Assembly (NCBI GenBank): GCA_023667055.1
Contig: JAMPAV010000020.1
Span: 1-32,741 of the forward strand
Reading direction: 5' to 3'
Origin: Muribaculum sp.
GTDB taxonomy: Bacteria; Bacteroidota; Bacteroidia; Bacteroidales; Muribaculaceae
Length of the DNA stretch: 32,741 nt
Below the pieces are notes generated by a model. That model was not told the origin of the DNA. It saw only the letters and a program-made list of their open reading frames with translations, and did not search any database. Below, one piece after another: positions 1 to 7,283 of the stretch. The translations under genes and the position numbers were made by a program. Position 1 is the first letter of the stretch. The number at the start of each line of letters is the position of its first letter.

Positions 1-44
1 AAGTCAAACTACTACATTGAGATTCAGCTCAATGTAAAATTGTC

Positions 45-464
45 ATGTACTATGGTAGAAAGCATAAACTTACGGTTCCCACATGCGACGATTTGAGTAG
101 CCTTTCATATAAAGTATGGAGGAAAATCCTGAAAAGTATGTTCTGGAATCGCTGGTCCGCAGACGGTATTATATCGCAAAAAGTGGCAGAAATGCTGGTG
201 GACAGGGTGTGGACAAGCGGCAAATATGGAGTGACAATTCCGCAACGTGTCCTTGGGGTAAAGGCCGACGGAATAGTCGGTGCAAAGACGTTGGCTGCGG
301 TCAATGCGTGGAGTCCTGAATTGCTATTCACGAGACTGAAAGAAGAACGCTTGGCATATACCGAAAGAATATGTCGCTCACGTCCGGCCAACATGAAATT
401 CCGCAAAGGATGGATAAGGCGTATAAATGCCGTAGGCACTTTTACGCGAGCGACATTGCCATGA
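45..464 (+). pseudogene. 5'-truncated GH108-type muramidase (phage-like lysozyme) remnant
   Basis: The frame carries the C-terminal two thirds of a glycoside hydrolase family 108 / peptidoglycan-binding (PG_binding_3) lysozyme. FWNRWSADGI is followed by VAEMLVDRVWTSGKYG, then VLGVKADGIVGAKTLAAVN and a closing KFRKGWIRRINA. Intact members have about 40 more N-terminal residues, including the catalytic Glu of the K-W-E-G-G segment. Here the frame is closed by a TGA at 18-20 just before the first ATG, and no other frame in 1-44 supplies the missing part. The last residues (GTFTRATLP) do not look like the family. A second frame starting near 419 stays open to 515 and could be a frameshifted tail. 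It lies convergent to the AddA-type gene, 50 bases away. Read as a decayed prophage or endolysin relic, although the window edge limits what can be said. Family high confidence, pseudogene status moderate. Confidence 0.7.
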
Positions 465-513
465 AATTTTATGATATGGACCCTGTGGCGCTGACATTTT
501 TGTGGGATGAGAC

Positions 514-3500
514 CTAAACTTTCAGAACTTCTGAGAGAGTGACATACCAGACGAAACATTGGCATCTTTTGGCAACGCCCGCCATCACCAGAGCCTTCGC
601 ATATCTCGACACCTGCCGGCTATAGGCCGCATCTTTCCGGTGAGTGCCGAATTTGTAGTCGATTATAGTCGCGGTTCCATCTTCTTGTAATATTATCCTG
701 TCAGGACGCAGCATTTTTCCATGCATGGCGAGCCCTCTTTCATTTATAACGTTGAGTCCCGGCTTAAACCATCCGTAATTGCCCACACTCTCAATTGCCG
801 TTGCAATTTCTTTCCGGTACCTGTCAAGATCCCGGAAACTGATATGTCCACGCACTTTTGCATGAAGGAGAGCCCTGTCTATGTCGGAAGAAGTCTCGAT
901 ATTTTCCATTATGCTGTGCATCACCTCTCCGTAGATTCGGATTTCTTCCGATTCCACTTCCGGCTCTTCCTCCACTTCTGGTTCCGGCGGTAGGATATCG
1001 TCTTCAAGTGACTCCGGGGTGCAATACAGCAGCGCTGGAAGGGAATCGCCGCAACTATATTCCGTTATGGCAATGCTTTCCGCATCCGCTTCCTTCTTTA
1101 GCCTGGCAGCCGCTGTTCGGGTCACTTCATCATAATCGGGAATGTGTCCGAAAGTCCATGTCAGCGATTCCATGTCGGCATGAATCTCACCTGAGTCAGG
1201 GATAAATTCCCTGTCGTCCGGATACGCGTCGAGAATATCACGTATTATTCTGTCTGATTCGCTGCCGAGTTGCCAGAGATACTCGCCGATACGACCCTTG
1301 CCGGTATCAAGAGAGCCGTCTTTCCTGACATTGCATGGAGTGTATATATAAAGTTCATCTACGGCACGTGTGTAAGCCACGTAAGCCATGTTGACCTTGT
1401 CGGTGAGATACTTGCGTAAGTAGTCGGCATAAATTTCAGAGTGGGGTGTGTCTTCAAGAGCAGGGTCGCTCCATACCGGTATCCATGGAATCTCAGGAAT
1501 ACCTTCAGCCTCATGAAGGTCAGGTCTCACCCATAGCCACTCACGCTCCTGGCTTGATATCGGGCGCACTGTCTGTTTGGAATAAGGCACAATGACACAC
1601 CGGAACTCCAGACCCTTCGACTTGTGTACCGTCATGATTTGCACTGCATCGGCATCTTCCGGCGAGGATATGGAGCGGCGTGCTCCCTTGGCATTCCACC
1701 AGACAAGGAAAGATGTGATGTCGGCACTGTAGCCCTCACAGAATTCAAGTACACTGTCTTGAAAAGCTGCGATAAAAGGAGCCTCCGACCGGCGCATACG
1801 CGGCGATATGAAATTGCGTATGATATTCTCCACGAGTGCCGGAAGCACAGTGGTGCTCATAGAGGCAAGCATGTCGCGTATTGCATTTGGATTGTACTCG
1901 CCATTGAGAAATCGCATGAGCAATTCCGAAAGCGGCATATCCGGATGCTGTTGGGCGAAAAAACTGAAGTCTGCCTTTAGTTTGCTCCAATCGCCTATGC
2001 CTTTCTCTTTCCATTCCTCTTTCGGGCGGAGCCTGGCGCGGGTACCGTTGTTGATGGCTTCCAAAATCGAGACAATGGCCTGGACAGCCGGTGATTCTCC
2101 CACCTTCAAAGAGTCTGCGCTGATGAAGTCGATTTTCATTGTCGTGTCTTCCCTTCGGTTGTAGGCCATGATGCTTTCTATAATCTGTGCACCCTGCATG
2201 CGGGTATCCACAAGCACTGCAATGTCGCGCATGGCATATCCACGGCCCAACATGTCTTCAATAAGCAGCGGAATCTCGGCAAAATGTGCCGGCATGTCGT
2301 CTTTTTCCGATTTGCTATTGCTTGCGAAGAGTTGAACGCGGACGTATCCGGCATCCTCCGTATGATGGGGAGGCTGGACTGTATTGGCATATAGGTTCTC
2401 CATGGCGGGAGACAATTCCCTGGTGAAGAAACGAAAAAATAGATTGTTAAACTGCACTATGCGGCGTGTGCTTCGCCAGTTGGTATTTTCCTTCGGTGTG
2501 TCGCCGCATTCCCGGCAAGTCAATGCAAATTGCTCCGGCACCTTGCTGGTGATCAGACTTGGATCGGCGTTGCGAAAACGGTAAATGCTTTGTTTTGCAT
2601 CGCCTATTATAAGATTGTCGTTACCTTTGCCTTCGCTCTCGGCAAGAAGCGGACGAAGATTATTCCACTGCAGGCGGCTCGTATCCTGAAATTCGTCAAT
2701 CAGGAAATGCTCCAGCCGGTTGCCAAGACGCTCATATATAAATGGGGCGTCATCGTCGCCTATGATTCTGCTGAGTATAGAATTTGTCTCCCCGAGTTCC
2801 ACGGTGTTGCTGTCGGTCAGAAAAAGACGAGCGTTTCCGCGCACGCTTTGGAGCAAACCTACGTATGGCATTGTAGCGCTGTATATACGCCAACGGCGCA
2901 TTTTCTTAGAAAGACATTCAGTGCGCCAGCGGTCGAAGTGCCCATACATCTTGACTACGAGACTTTCTATTTCGTCTTCCACTGAGCTGTCGAGATATGG
3001 ATTAACTACACGTGGGTCAAACACCCGTTTGGAAGGTCCCTTGCGGTCGAACTTTGGAATCTTAAACGAAATTGACTTTTCATCGGCAAAATCCCAGTCC
3101 CAGGTGTCTGCCATTTTGAGCACACGTCCGGCAAGGTATGTCCCGGCGGTGGATTTCATGTCGAGTCCGGCATCCCGGAACGCATCCCGCACGGTGCGTG
3201 CCGCCTCTCGCATTGCTGAGTGATACTGGCGTTGGTCGCGCTCATACAGTCTGCGTAGATTGTTGTATATGCGGTAGAAGTCAGGATTTTCTGCAAAATA
3301 GTCATCGAGTTGCTGACGTATCACCTTGAAATCTTCCTTTGCAAGATTTCCGCTTGCTTTTAGAATCTGCCCGTAGATGGAATGTTTGCTATCCTGTTTT
3401 TGGAAAATGTTCCACCCTTTTCCTGATGATGACTTCTTTTCCATCATGTCGTTGATCCATGAAAGTCCATCGGTGTCGGCATCACTCGTCTCTATGGCGT

Positions 3501-3996
3501 CGAGCGTGGTGTCGAGACCCATTTGTGTCACATAATTGGAGTCAAGTTCAATCTGATATGTATCGTCAAGGTCAGCCTCGTATGCAAAAGTGCGGAGCAC
3601 GGTCTGAAAGAATGAGTCGATGGTAGATACTTTGAAGTCGCCGTAGTCGGAAAGAAGAGTCTTCAGTGCATGCCGGCAGATATTGGCAATATCCTCGGGT
3701 GTACAATTAAATTCAGCTGCAAAGTCTGAAAGATAATCCACTTTCCTTAGGGAATCATCCGGAGTCCAGTTGCCAAGGGCATCGAGTTTGTCCACGATTC
3801 GTAGTTTCATCTCGTTGGTGGCCTTGTTGGTGAAGGTGATGGCAAGGATATGGCTGAGCGCATCGCGTAGTTCCTGAGGTCTGCGCAATCGTCGTACTCC
3901 CGTTTCGTCCCTGACGGATATGAAATACTCTATGAACTTTTTGGCCAGCATATAGGTCTTTCCGGACCCTGCCGATGCTCTTTGCAGCTGTAACAA
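514..3996 (-). CDS. addA: AddA-type UvrD/Rep-family helicase-nuclease (exodeoxyribonuclease V beta-like)
   Basis: This 1160-aa protein has the full superfamily 1A helicase set. The Walker A ASAGSGKT is at residues 7-14, DEFQDT (Walker B) near 433, GDAKQSIYRFRNAD after it, NWRST near 500, TVHKSKGLEF near 786 and VAYTRAVDELY near 873. The C-terminus holds a RecB-type PD-(D/E)xK nuclease (GEVMHSIME, then RPDRII, then IIDYKFG near 1111, then the Q-x-x-x-Y part of YSRQVSRYAKAL). Such proteins resect double-strand breaks and load RecA with a partner AddB, which is not in this window. The start must be the TTG at 3996: a TAA lies directly before it in frame, the next Met lies after Walker A, and the family usually begins about six residues before ASAGSGKT. 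It is separated from the upstream SUI1-type gene by a structured 143-base spacer. AddA subfamily assignment over other UvrD-nuclease fusions is fairly sure. Confidence 0.9.
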   Translation of the reverse strand: MLQLQRASAGSGKTYMLAKKFIEYFISVRDETGVRRLRRPQELRDALSHILAITFTNKATNEMKLRIVDKLDALGNWTPDDSLRKVDYLSDFAAEFNCTPEDIANICRHALKTLLSDYGDFKVSTIDSFFQTVLRTFAYEADLDDTYQIELDSNYVTQMGLDTTLDAIETSDADTDGLSWINDMMEKKSSSGKGWNIFQKQDSKHSIYGQILKASGNLAKEDFKVIRQQLDDYFAENPDFYRIYNNLRRLYERDQRQYHSAMREAARTVRDAFRDAGLDMKSTAGTYLAGRVLKMADTWDWDFADEKSISFKIPKFDRKGPSKRVFDPRVVNPYLDSSVEDEIESLVVKMYGHFDRWRTECLSKKMRRWRIYSATMPYVGLLQSVRGNARLFLTDSNTVELGETNSILSRIIGDDDAPFIYERLGNRLEHFLIDEFQDTSRLQWNNLRPLLAESEGKGNDNLIIGDAKQSIYRFRNADPSLITSKVPEQFALTCRECGDTPKENTNWRSTRRIVQFNNLFFRFFTRELSPAMENLYANTVQPPHHTEDAGYVRVQLFASNSKSEKDDMPAHFAEIPLLIEDMLGRGYAMRDIAVLVDTRMQGAQIIESIMAYNRREDTTMKIDFISADSLKVGESPAVQAIVSILEAINNGTRARLRPKEEWKEKGIGDWSKLKADFSFFAQQHPDMPLSELLMRFLNGEYNPNAIRDMLASMSTTVLPALVENIIRNFISPRMRRSEAPFIAAFQDSVLEFCEGYSADITSFLVWWNAKGARRSISSPEDADAVQIMTVHKSKGLEFRCVIVPYSKQTVRPISSQEREWLWVRPDLHEAEGIPEIPWIPVWSDPALEDTPHSEIYADYLRKYLTDKVNMAYVAYTRAVDELYIYTPCNVRKDGSLDTGKGRIGEYLWQLGSESDRIIRDILDAYPDDREFIPDSGEIHADMESLTWTFGHIPDYDEVTRTAAARLKKEADAESIAITEYSCGDSLPALLYCTPESLEDDILPPEPEVEEEPEVESEEIRIYGEVMHSIMENIETSSDIDRALLHAKVRGHISFRDLDRYRKEIATAIESVGNYGWFKPGLNVINERGLAMHGKMLRPDRIILQEDGTATIIDYKFGTHRKDAAYSRQVSRYAKALVMAGVAKRCQCFVWYVTLSEVLKV

Positions 3997-4003
3997 TTAG
4001 GAT

Positions 4004-4142
4004 TAAGAGTTAAGGGTTAAGAGTTAAGGGCAATGTCGCTAAATTAGCATTGTCTTAAGGGGCCAGAAGCCCCTTACACAGGAGGAAAACCAATGATTAT
4101 GGTGATTAATTTAGTGACATTAGAGTTAAGGGTTAAGAGTTA
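4004..4142. repeat. Foldback element with flanking direct repeats, between SUI1-type gene and addA
   Basis: The spacer is almost entirely structured. A 15-base inverted repeat (AATGTCGCTAAATTA at 4032-4046 against 4107-4121, 14/15 matching) encloses a perfect 8-bp hairpin with a 5-base loop (4056-4063/4069-4076). Outside it, copies of TTAAGGGTTAAGAGTTA lie in direct orientation on both sides (about 4004-4030 and 4124-4142). The right copy supplies the TAA stop of the SUI1-type gene, and the left copy ends next to the TTG start of addA. The layout resembles a small MITE with target duplications, but the outer repeats are simple sequence, so local expansion is also possible. No good T-run marks the hairpin as a terminator. 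Confidence 0.6.
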
Positions 4143-4484
4143 GGCTTTTACCTTGAAGCCCTTTTCGCGAAGGATGGCAGCCACGTCATTTCGTCGGTCG
4201 CCCTGTATGAGAATCTCGCCCCCGCGTGCGCTTCCTCCGGTGCCGAGTCGCTTGCGCAAATCCCGGGCTATTTCATCTATTTCATCATCCGGGCATTGGA
4301 ATCCATCGATTATTGTGGCGGTCTTCCCTCCTCTGCCTTTCTTCTCTACAAATATGTGGAGAGTGGTCTGCTGCTGATTGTTAGTTGCCGGCTCCTCAAG
4401 TCGTTGATTGTCTGTCTGCGACTGATTGTTGCCTTCGGGAAGTCCTGTAAGGGAGGCTAATGCATCTTTCCAATCGGCGGTCAT
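4140..4484 (-). CDS. SUI1/YciH-family translation initiation factor-like protein
   Basis: A 114-aa protein whose C-terminal 75 residues form a SUI1 (eIF1-like) domain: LHIFVEKKGRGGKTATIIDGF, then DDEIDEIARDLRKRLGTGGS, then GEILIQGDRRNDVAAIL and a terminal REKGFKVKA. The N-terminal 40 residues are polar, Gln/Asn-rich and probably disordered. Bacterial YciH-type proteins are thought to act on the small ribosomal subunit to influence initiation fidelity, though their exact role in Bacteroidota is unclear. The ATG overlaps the stop of the upstream lipoprotein gene as ATGA (4481-4484), so the two are translationally coupled. The family call is secure; the function is from the family only. Confidence 0.92.
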   Translation of the reverse strand: MTADWKDALASLTGLPEGNNQSQTDNQRLEEPATNNQQQTTLHIFVEKKGRGGKTATIIDGFQCPDDEIDEIARDLRKRLGTGGSARGGEILIQGDRRNDVAAILREKGFKVKA

Positions 4485-5560
4485 AGCTGCTTGCGTATTT
4501 CGTTTACCGAGGCTCCGCGTGCGGTGAGCTCGCCGGCGGCATTGTAAAGGAAGAATGTGGGAAGTTCGCCAACGTTATATTGGATGAATACCTTGTCCTG
4601 GCCTGCTGATGGGTCAAGCACGGTAACCCATGGAAGATTGGCAGCAGCCGACTTCCATCCGTATTGGTCGCGGTCGGGGCTTACATTATAGATATCCACT
4701 CGTCCGGCATTGTATAATTCAGCAAGTTGGCGGTTGATTTCCGGTGTCACTCCATCACGCATCAACGTGAATGCCACAATCACGGGCTTCCCTTTTCCTA
4801 CAAGCTCGGAAAGTTTGCGTGGCTTCCCATTCTCATCGTTGAGCTCTATTTCAAGCATCTTGACTTCTTCCGCTTCTATGACTGTCTTCACACCGTTCAA
4901 ATCGTTGTGATGCACACGTGCGGCCTTTGCAAGCTCCAGAAGAAATGGTGCGTGGGCATCGTTCGGGTTAAATTGGTTGTAGCTGTTGGCCACCGCTTGT
5001 ATATACTTGTAGTCGGACGTTGTCGGGTCATATAGAGCCTTGTTCCCGATTGTCTTTGTCAGTATATAGTAAGAGATGACAGCTCCCCGGGCGTCCTGTA
5101 GGTATTCTGAATACACCCTTTTTTTGAAGCCTGCTGCAGAATCGGCATTGTCAATATATGGGGAAAACGCCATGAGATCTTTTTCAAATTTTGCCATCTT
5201 GACAGCCTGTTCCGTGCCGGAGACTTCGAAATCATGGCCAAAATCTTTCTTGGTTGTGGCCACTTTGAGAGTTTCGGTCGAATCTATGGGCAGATAGATG
5301 TATTTGTCATCCATTGAAAGGCGGAATATTTCCGGACCGCTTTGCTGAGGCTGGGAGAATTTAAATTTGCCACTGCCATCAGTGCGGGTGGAATCCACTA
5401 TGGTCCAATAGCCGGCATAGTCAGCTTTTTCGAGGAGTACCTTGTCATTGTCGGAATTGGATACTTGGCCTTCTATTTTGAATCCTTTTTCACCGCAACC
5501 TCCGGCTGCAACAATCAGAAATATGGAGGCGGCCATGGCCGCTAATCGTAATATCTTCAT
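4481..5560 (-). CDS. DUF4369/thioredoxin-fold lipoprotein lacking the CxxC motif
   Basis: A 359-aa protein with a lipoprotein signal peptide (hydrophobic stretch 5-19, acylated Cys at about residue 22 in AAGGC). It then has a DUF4369-type beta domain (GFKIEGQVSNSDNDKVLLEK onward, about 28-120), a helical middle and a C-terminal thioredoxin/AhpC-TSA-like fold (about 250-359: KPVIVAFTLMRDG, then WVTVLDPSAGQ, then YNVGELPTFFLYNAAGEL). Bacteroidota have many such TlpA/ResA-like envelope proteins. The place where the WCxxC redox motif should lie reads FTLMRDGVTPE, so thiol-disulfide exchange through that motif is not possible; it may be a binding or structural relative. The gene overlaps the SUI1-type gene by four bases. 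A CAAATTTA at 5634-5641 would be a minus-strand -7 box, but no -33 box lies at the right distance. Confidence 0.88.
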   Translation of the reverse strand: MKILRLAAMAASIFLIVAAGGCGEKGFKIEGQVSNSDNDKVLLEKADYAGYWTIVDSTRTDGSGKFKFSQPQQSGPEIFRLSMDDKYIYLPIDSTETLKVATTKKDFGHDFEVSGTEQAVKMAKFEKDLMAFSPYIDNADSAAGFKKRVYSEYLQDARGAVISYYILTKTIGNKALYDPTTSDYKYIQAVANSYNQFNPNDAHAPFLLELAKAARVHHNDLNGVKTVIEAEEVKMLEIELNDENGKPRKLSELVGKGKPVIVAFTLMRDGVTPEINRQLAELYNAGRVDIYNVSPDRDQYGWKSAAANLPWVTVLDPSAGQDKVFIQYNVGELPTFFLYNAAGELTARGASVNEIRKQL

Positions 5561-5694
5561 TTGTTTCTTAAAGTTGAATGTTGTTTTTTAATGAATATCC
5601 GCTCGTGAAAACACCCATTTAGGATATATAGTGCAAATTTAAGCAAAAAAATCGGCATATCCTAATCTTCATCCCACTTATTCCCCACATTTCT

Positions 5695-5757
5695 CCATTC
5701 TCAATTCTCCATTCTCAATTCTCCATTCTCCATTCTCCATTCTCCATTCTCAATTCT
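5695..5757. repeat. Nine exact 7-base units (CCATTCT/CAATTCT) ending inside xerC
   Basis: Nine heptamers run without interruption. Two variants (CCATTCT and CAATTCT) alternate and then run in blocks. On the minus strand the last unit contains the TGA stop of the recombinase gene (5750-5752), so the array supplies the stop codon. The remaining spacer up to the lipoprotein gene (5561-5694) holds only AT-rich sequence and one possible -7 box. Confidence 0.9.
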
Positions 5758-6634
5758 TCCCTCTCGGATGTGCCTTCTCGTATGCCTTTCTGATTTCGTT
5801 AAAACTTAGGTGCGTGTAAATCTGTGTGGATTGCAGCGATGAGTGTCCCAATAGTTCCTTCACCGAATTTATCTCGGCCCCGTCATTGAGCATTGAGGTC
5901 GCAAACGTATGTCTCAGAGTGTGAGGTCCCTTGTGAGTGGCTCCGGTCGCAAGGAGTTGGTCGTGCACTATCTTGTATAACTGGTTAGCCGACAGTGCGC
6001 CCCGTTTCGAGCATATCAGTGGTGCCGGCTTTGGCAGGTCATATACCGAATCTCTCACAGTCTGCCATCTCTTTATCTCCTCCGTGAGTTCATCGGCAAG
6101 TGGTATGATGCGCGTCTTGTCGCGTTTGCCATGTATCCTCAGTTCCTTGGAATATGGATTTATATCAGCGTCTGTGATTTTGGCAAGTTCATCACGCCTT
6201 ATGCCGCAAGAATAGAGGATGTTGAGTATCAAATGATTCCTCATGTTCAGCATCGGGTCGCCTCCCGGAGTGGGATTGTCGAGCAATTGCTCCATCTCAT
6301 CCTCTCTCACGAATTCCGGCAGTTTTCTCCCTATTTTTGCCAGCTGTATCTCCTGTGCCGGATTCACGTCGATGACTCCACGTTTCTGCATCCATCTGAA
6401 GAACGCCCTCGCGGCCTGGGTCTTGCGTCGCAGGCTTCGGCTTGAGATTCCGTTTCTCGCCATCTCGGCGAGCCATCCGCGTATATTTGCTGAGGTTATG
6501 CTTGCTGCATCGCTCAATTCATCGTCCATGCCGAGGAAGGAGGCCAGTTCACCGAGGTCTCTTCCGTAAGCCTTCACCGTCAGTTTGCTCCGGTTCAGCT
6601 CCAGCTCCAGATATTCCAAAAAACATGTTTTCAT
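5750..6634 (-). CDS. xerC: XerC/XerD-family tyrosine recombinase
   Basis: The protein has 294 aa when started at the ATG at 6634, close to the 295-305 aa usual for XerC/D. Its N-terminal SAM-like core-binding domain (FLEYLELELNRSKLTVKAY onward) is followed by a catalytic domain with every expected residue. Numbered from this Met these are Arg146 (YSCGIRRDEL), Lys170 (HGKRDKT), His238 and Arg241 (HTLRHTFA), His264 (LLGHSS) and Tyr273 (QIYTH). Xer recombinases resolve chromosome dimers at dif with FtsK. The frame stays open upstream to a TTG at 6679, but that start lies inside the S21 terminator hairpin, and the extra 15 residues are just the translated hairpin. XerC versus XerD cannot be settled here. 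With the chromosome-type layout and no phage genes beside it, a housekeeping role is likelier than an integrase. Confidence 0.88.
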   Translation of the reverse strand: MKTCFLEYLELELNRSKLTVKAYGRDLGELASFLGMDDELSDAASITSANIRGWLAEMARNGISSRSLRRKTQAARAFFRWMQKRGVIDVNPAQEIQLAKIGRKLPEFVREDEMEQLLDNPTPGGDPMLNMRNHLILNILYSCGIRRDELAKITDADINPYSKELRIHGKRDKTRIIPLADELTEEIKRWQTVRDSVYDLPKPAPLICSKRGALSANQLYKIVHDQLLATGATHKGPHTLRHTFATSMLNDGAEINSVKELLGHSSLQSTQIYTHLSFNEIRKAYEKAHPRGKN

Positions 6635-6660
6635 TAAATTGAACAGACGCTTGGCAAAAT

Positions 6661-6690
6661 AAAAAAGGCTGTCTTTCAAAGACAGCCTTT
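6661..6690 (-). terminator. Rho-independent terminator of rpsU
   Basis: A perfect 12-bp stem (AAAGGCTGTCTT at 6664-6675 against 6679-6690) closes a 3-base loop. On the minus strand it is followed by a run of six T (6661-6666 read as A on plus). It lies three bases after the S21 stop. Confidence 0.93.
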
Positions 6691-6693
6691 ATA

Positions 6694-6885
6694 TTATTCT
6701 TCATTCTGACGCAGGTGTTGCACGTAGATAGCCTTGATCAGTTTCTTGCGGTTGGTCACCGATGGCTTCTCGAATGCCTGGCGGCTGCGGAGTTCTTTGA
6801 CGATGCCGGTGCGCTCAAATTTGCGCTTGAATTTCTTGAGGGCTTTTTCGATGTTCTCGCCTTCTTTTACGGGTACGATAATCAT
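6694..6885 (-). CDS. rpsU: 30S ribosomal protein S21
   Basis: A 63-aa basic protein. MIIVPVKEGENIEKALKKF opens it, KRKFERTGIVKELRSRQAFE follows, and it ends in LIKAIYVQHLRQNEE. This is the S21 family at its normal Bacteroidota length; S21 binds the small subunit near the anti-Shine-Dalgarno end of 16S rRNA. The start is set at the ATG at 6885 because the 35 extra codons upstream in frame are not family-like and lie in the leader. The gene is monocistronic, with its own promoter (7093-7124), a leader of about 200 bases and a strong terminator. Confidence 0.95.
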   Translation of the reverse strand: MIIVPVKEGENIEKALKKFKRKFERTGIVKELRSRQAFEKPSVTNRKKLIKAIYVQHLRQNEE

Positions 6886-7092
6886 GCTTTTGTTGTGTAT
6901 TTTATTATTTGTTTTGATTGAATTGTAGAATTTGCCATGAACCGGTAGGCTCATATAGCCTTGGACATCGCATGCAAAAGCGGCATCCAATATTGTGAAA
7001 TGACGTTATTTTATATTGTCTTTCAGTCTTCTACAACCTCCTTTCGCACAGTTATTATCGGTTCGTAAAGTTTATTCTCTCATTTTCGCTTG

Positions 7093-7124
7093 CAAAATTA
7101 CAAAAAAAATCCCATTTTTACAAA
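7093..7124 (-). promoter_or_regulatory. Bacteroidota-type promoter for rpsU
   Basis: On the minus strand TTTG (7121-7124) is followed after exactly 20 bases by TAATTTTG (7093-7100), matching the TTTG / TAnnTTTG consensus. Transcription would begin near 7086, giving a leader of about 200 bases before the S21 ATG. Confidence 0.7.
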
Positions 7125-7167
7125 TGTTTTTTGCATCGTTTGCGTTTAGTTCTTTAGCAATGCTTGT

Positions 7168-7197
7168 ATTGCTTGCGTTTAGTTGGGTTGGGTGTTG
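7168..7197. repeat. Dispersed 30-base element, copy 1
   Basis: ATTGCTTGCGTTTAGTTGGG followed by a G/T-rich end (TTGGGTGTTG). Close copies are at 10084-10116 and 19771-19803, always in the same orientation and downstream of a minus-strand gene. Here it follows fructose-bisphosphatase, beyond the heptamer array. Confidence 0.75.
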
Positions 7198-7204
7198 AAT
7201 TTCT

Positions 7205-7282
7205 CAATTCCCAATTCTCAATTCCCAATTCTTAATTCCCAATTCTTAATTCCCAATTCTCAATTCTCAATTCTCTCAATTC
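7205..7282. repeat. About ten 7-base units (CAATTCC/CAATTCT/TAATTCC) downstream of fbp
   Basis: Contiguous heptamers of the same class as the array at 5695-5757 end next to the fbp stop codon (7284-7286). Confidence 0.85.
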
Positions 7283-7283
7283 T

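Noticed and set aside
6886..6990. N-terminally extended S21 (35 extra residues)
   Set aside because: The extension is unlike the family and lies in the leader; the ATG at 6885 gives the normal 63 residues.
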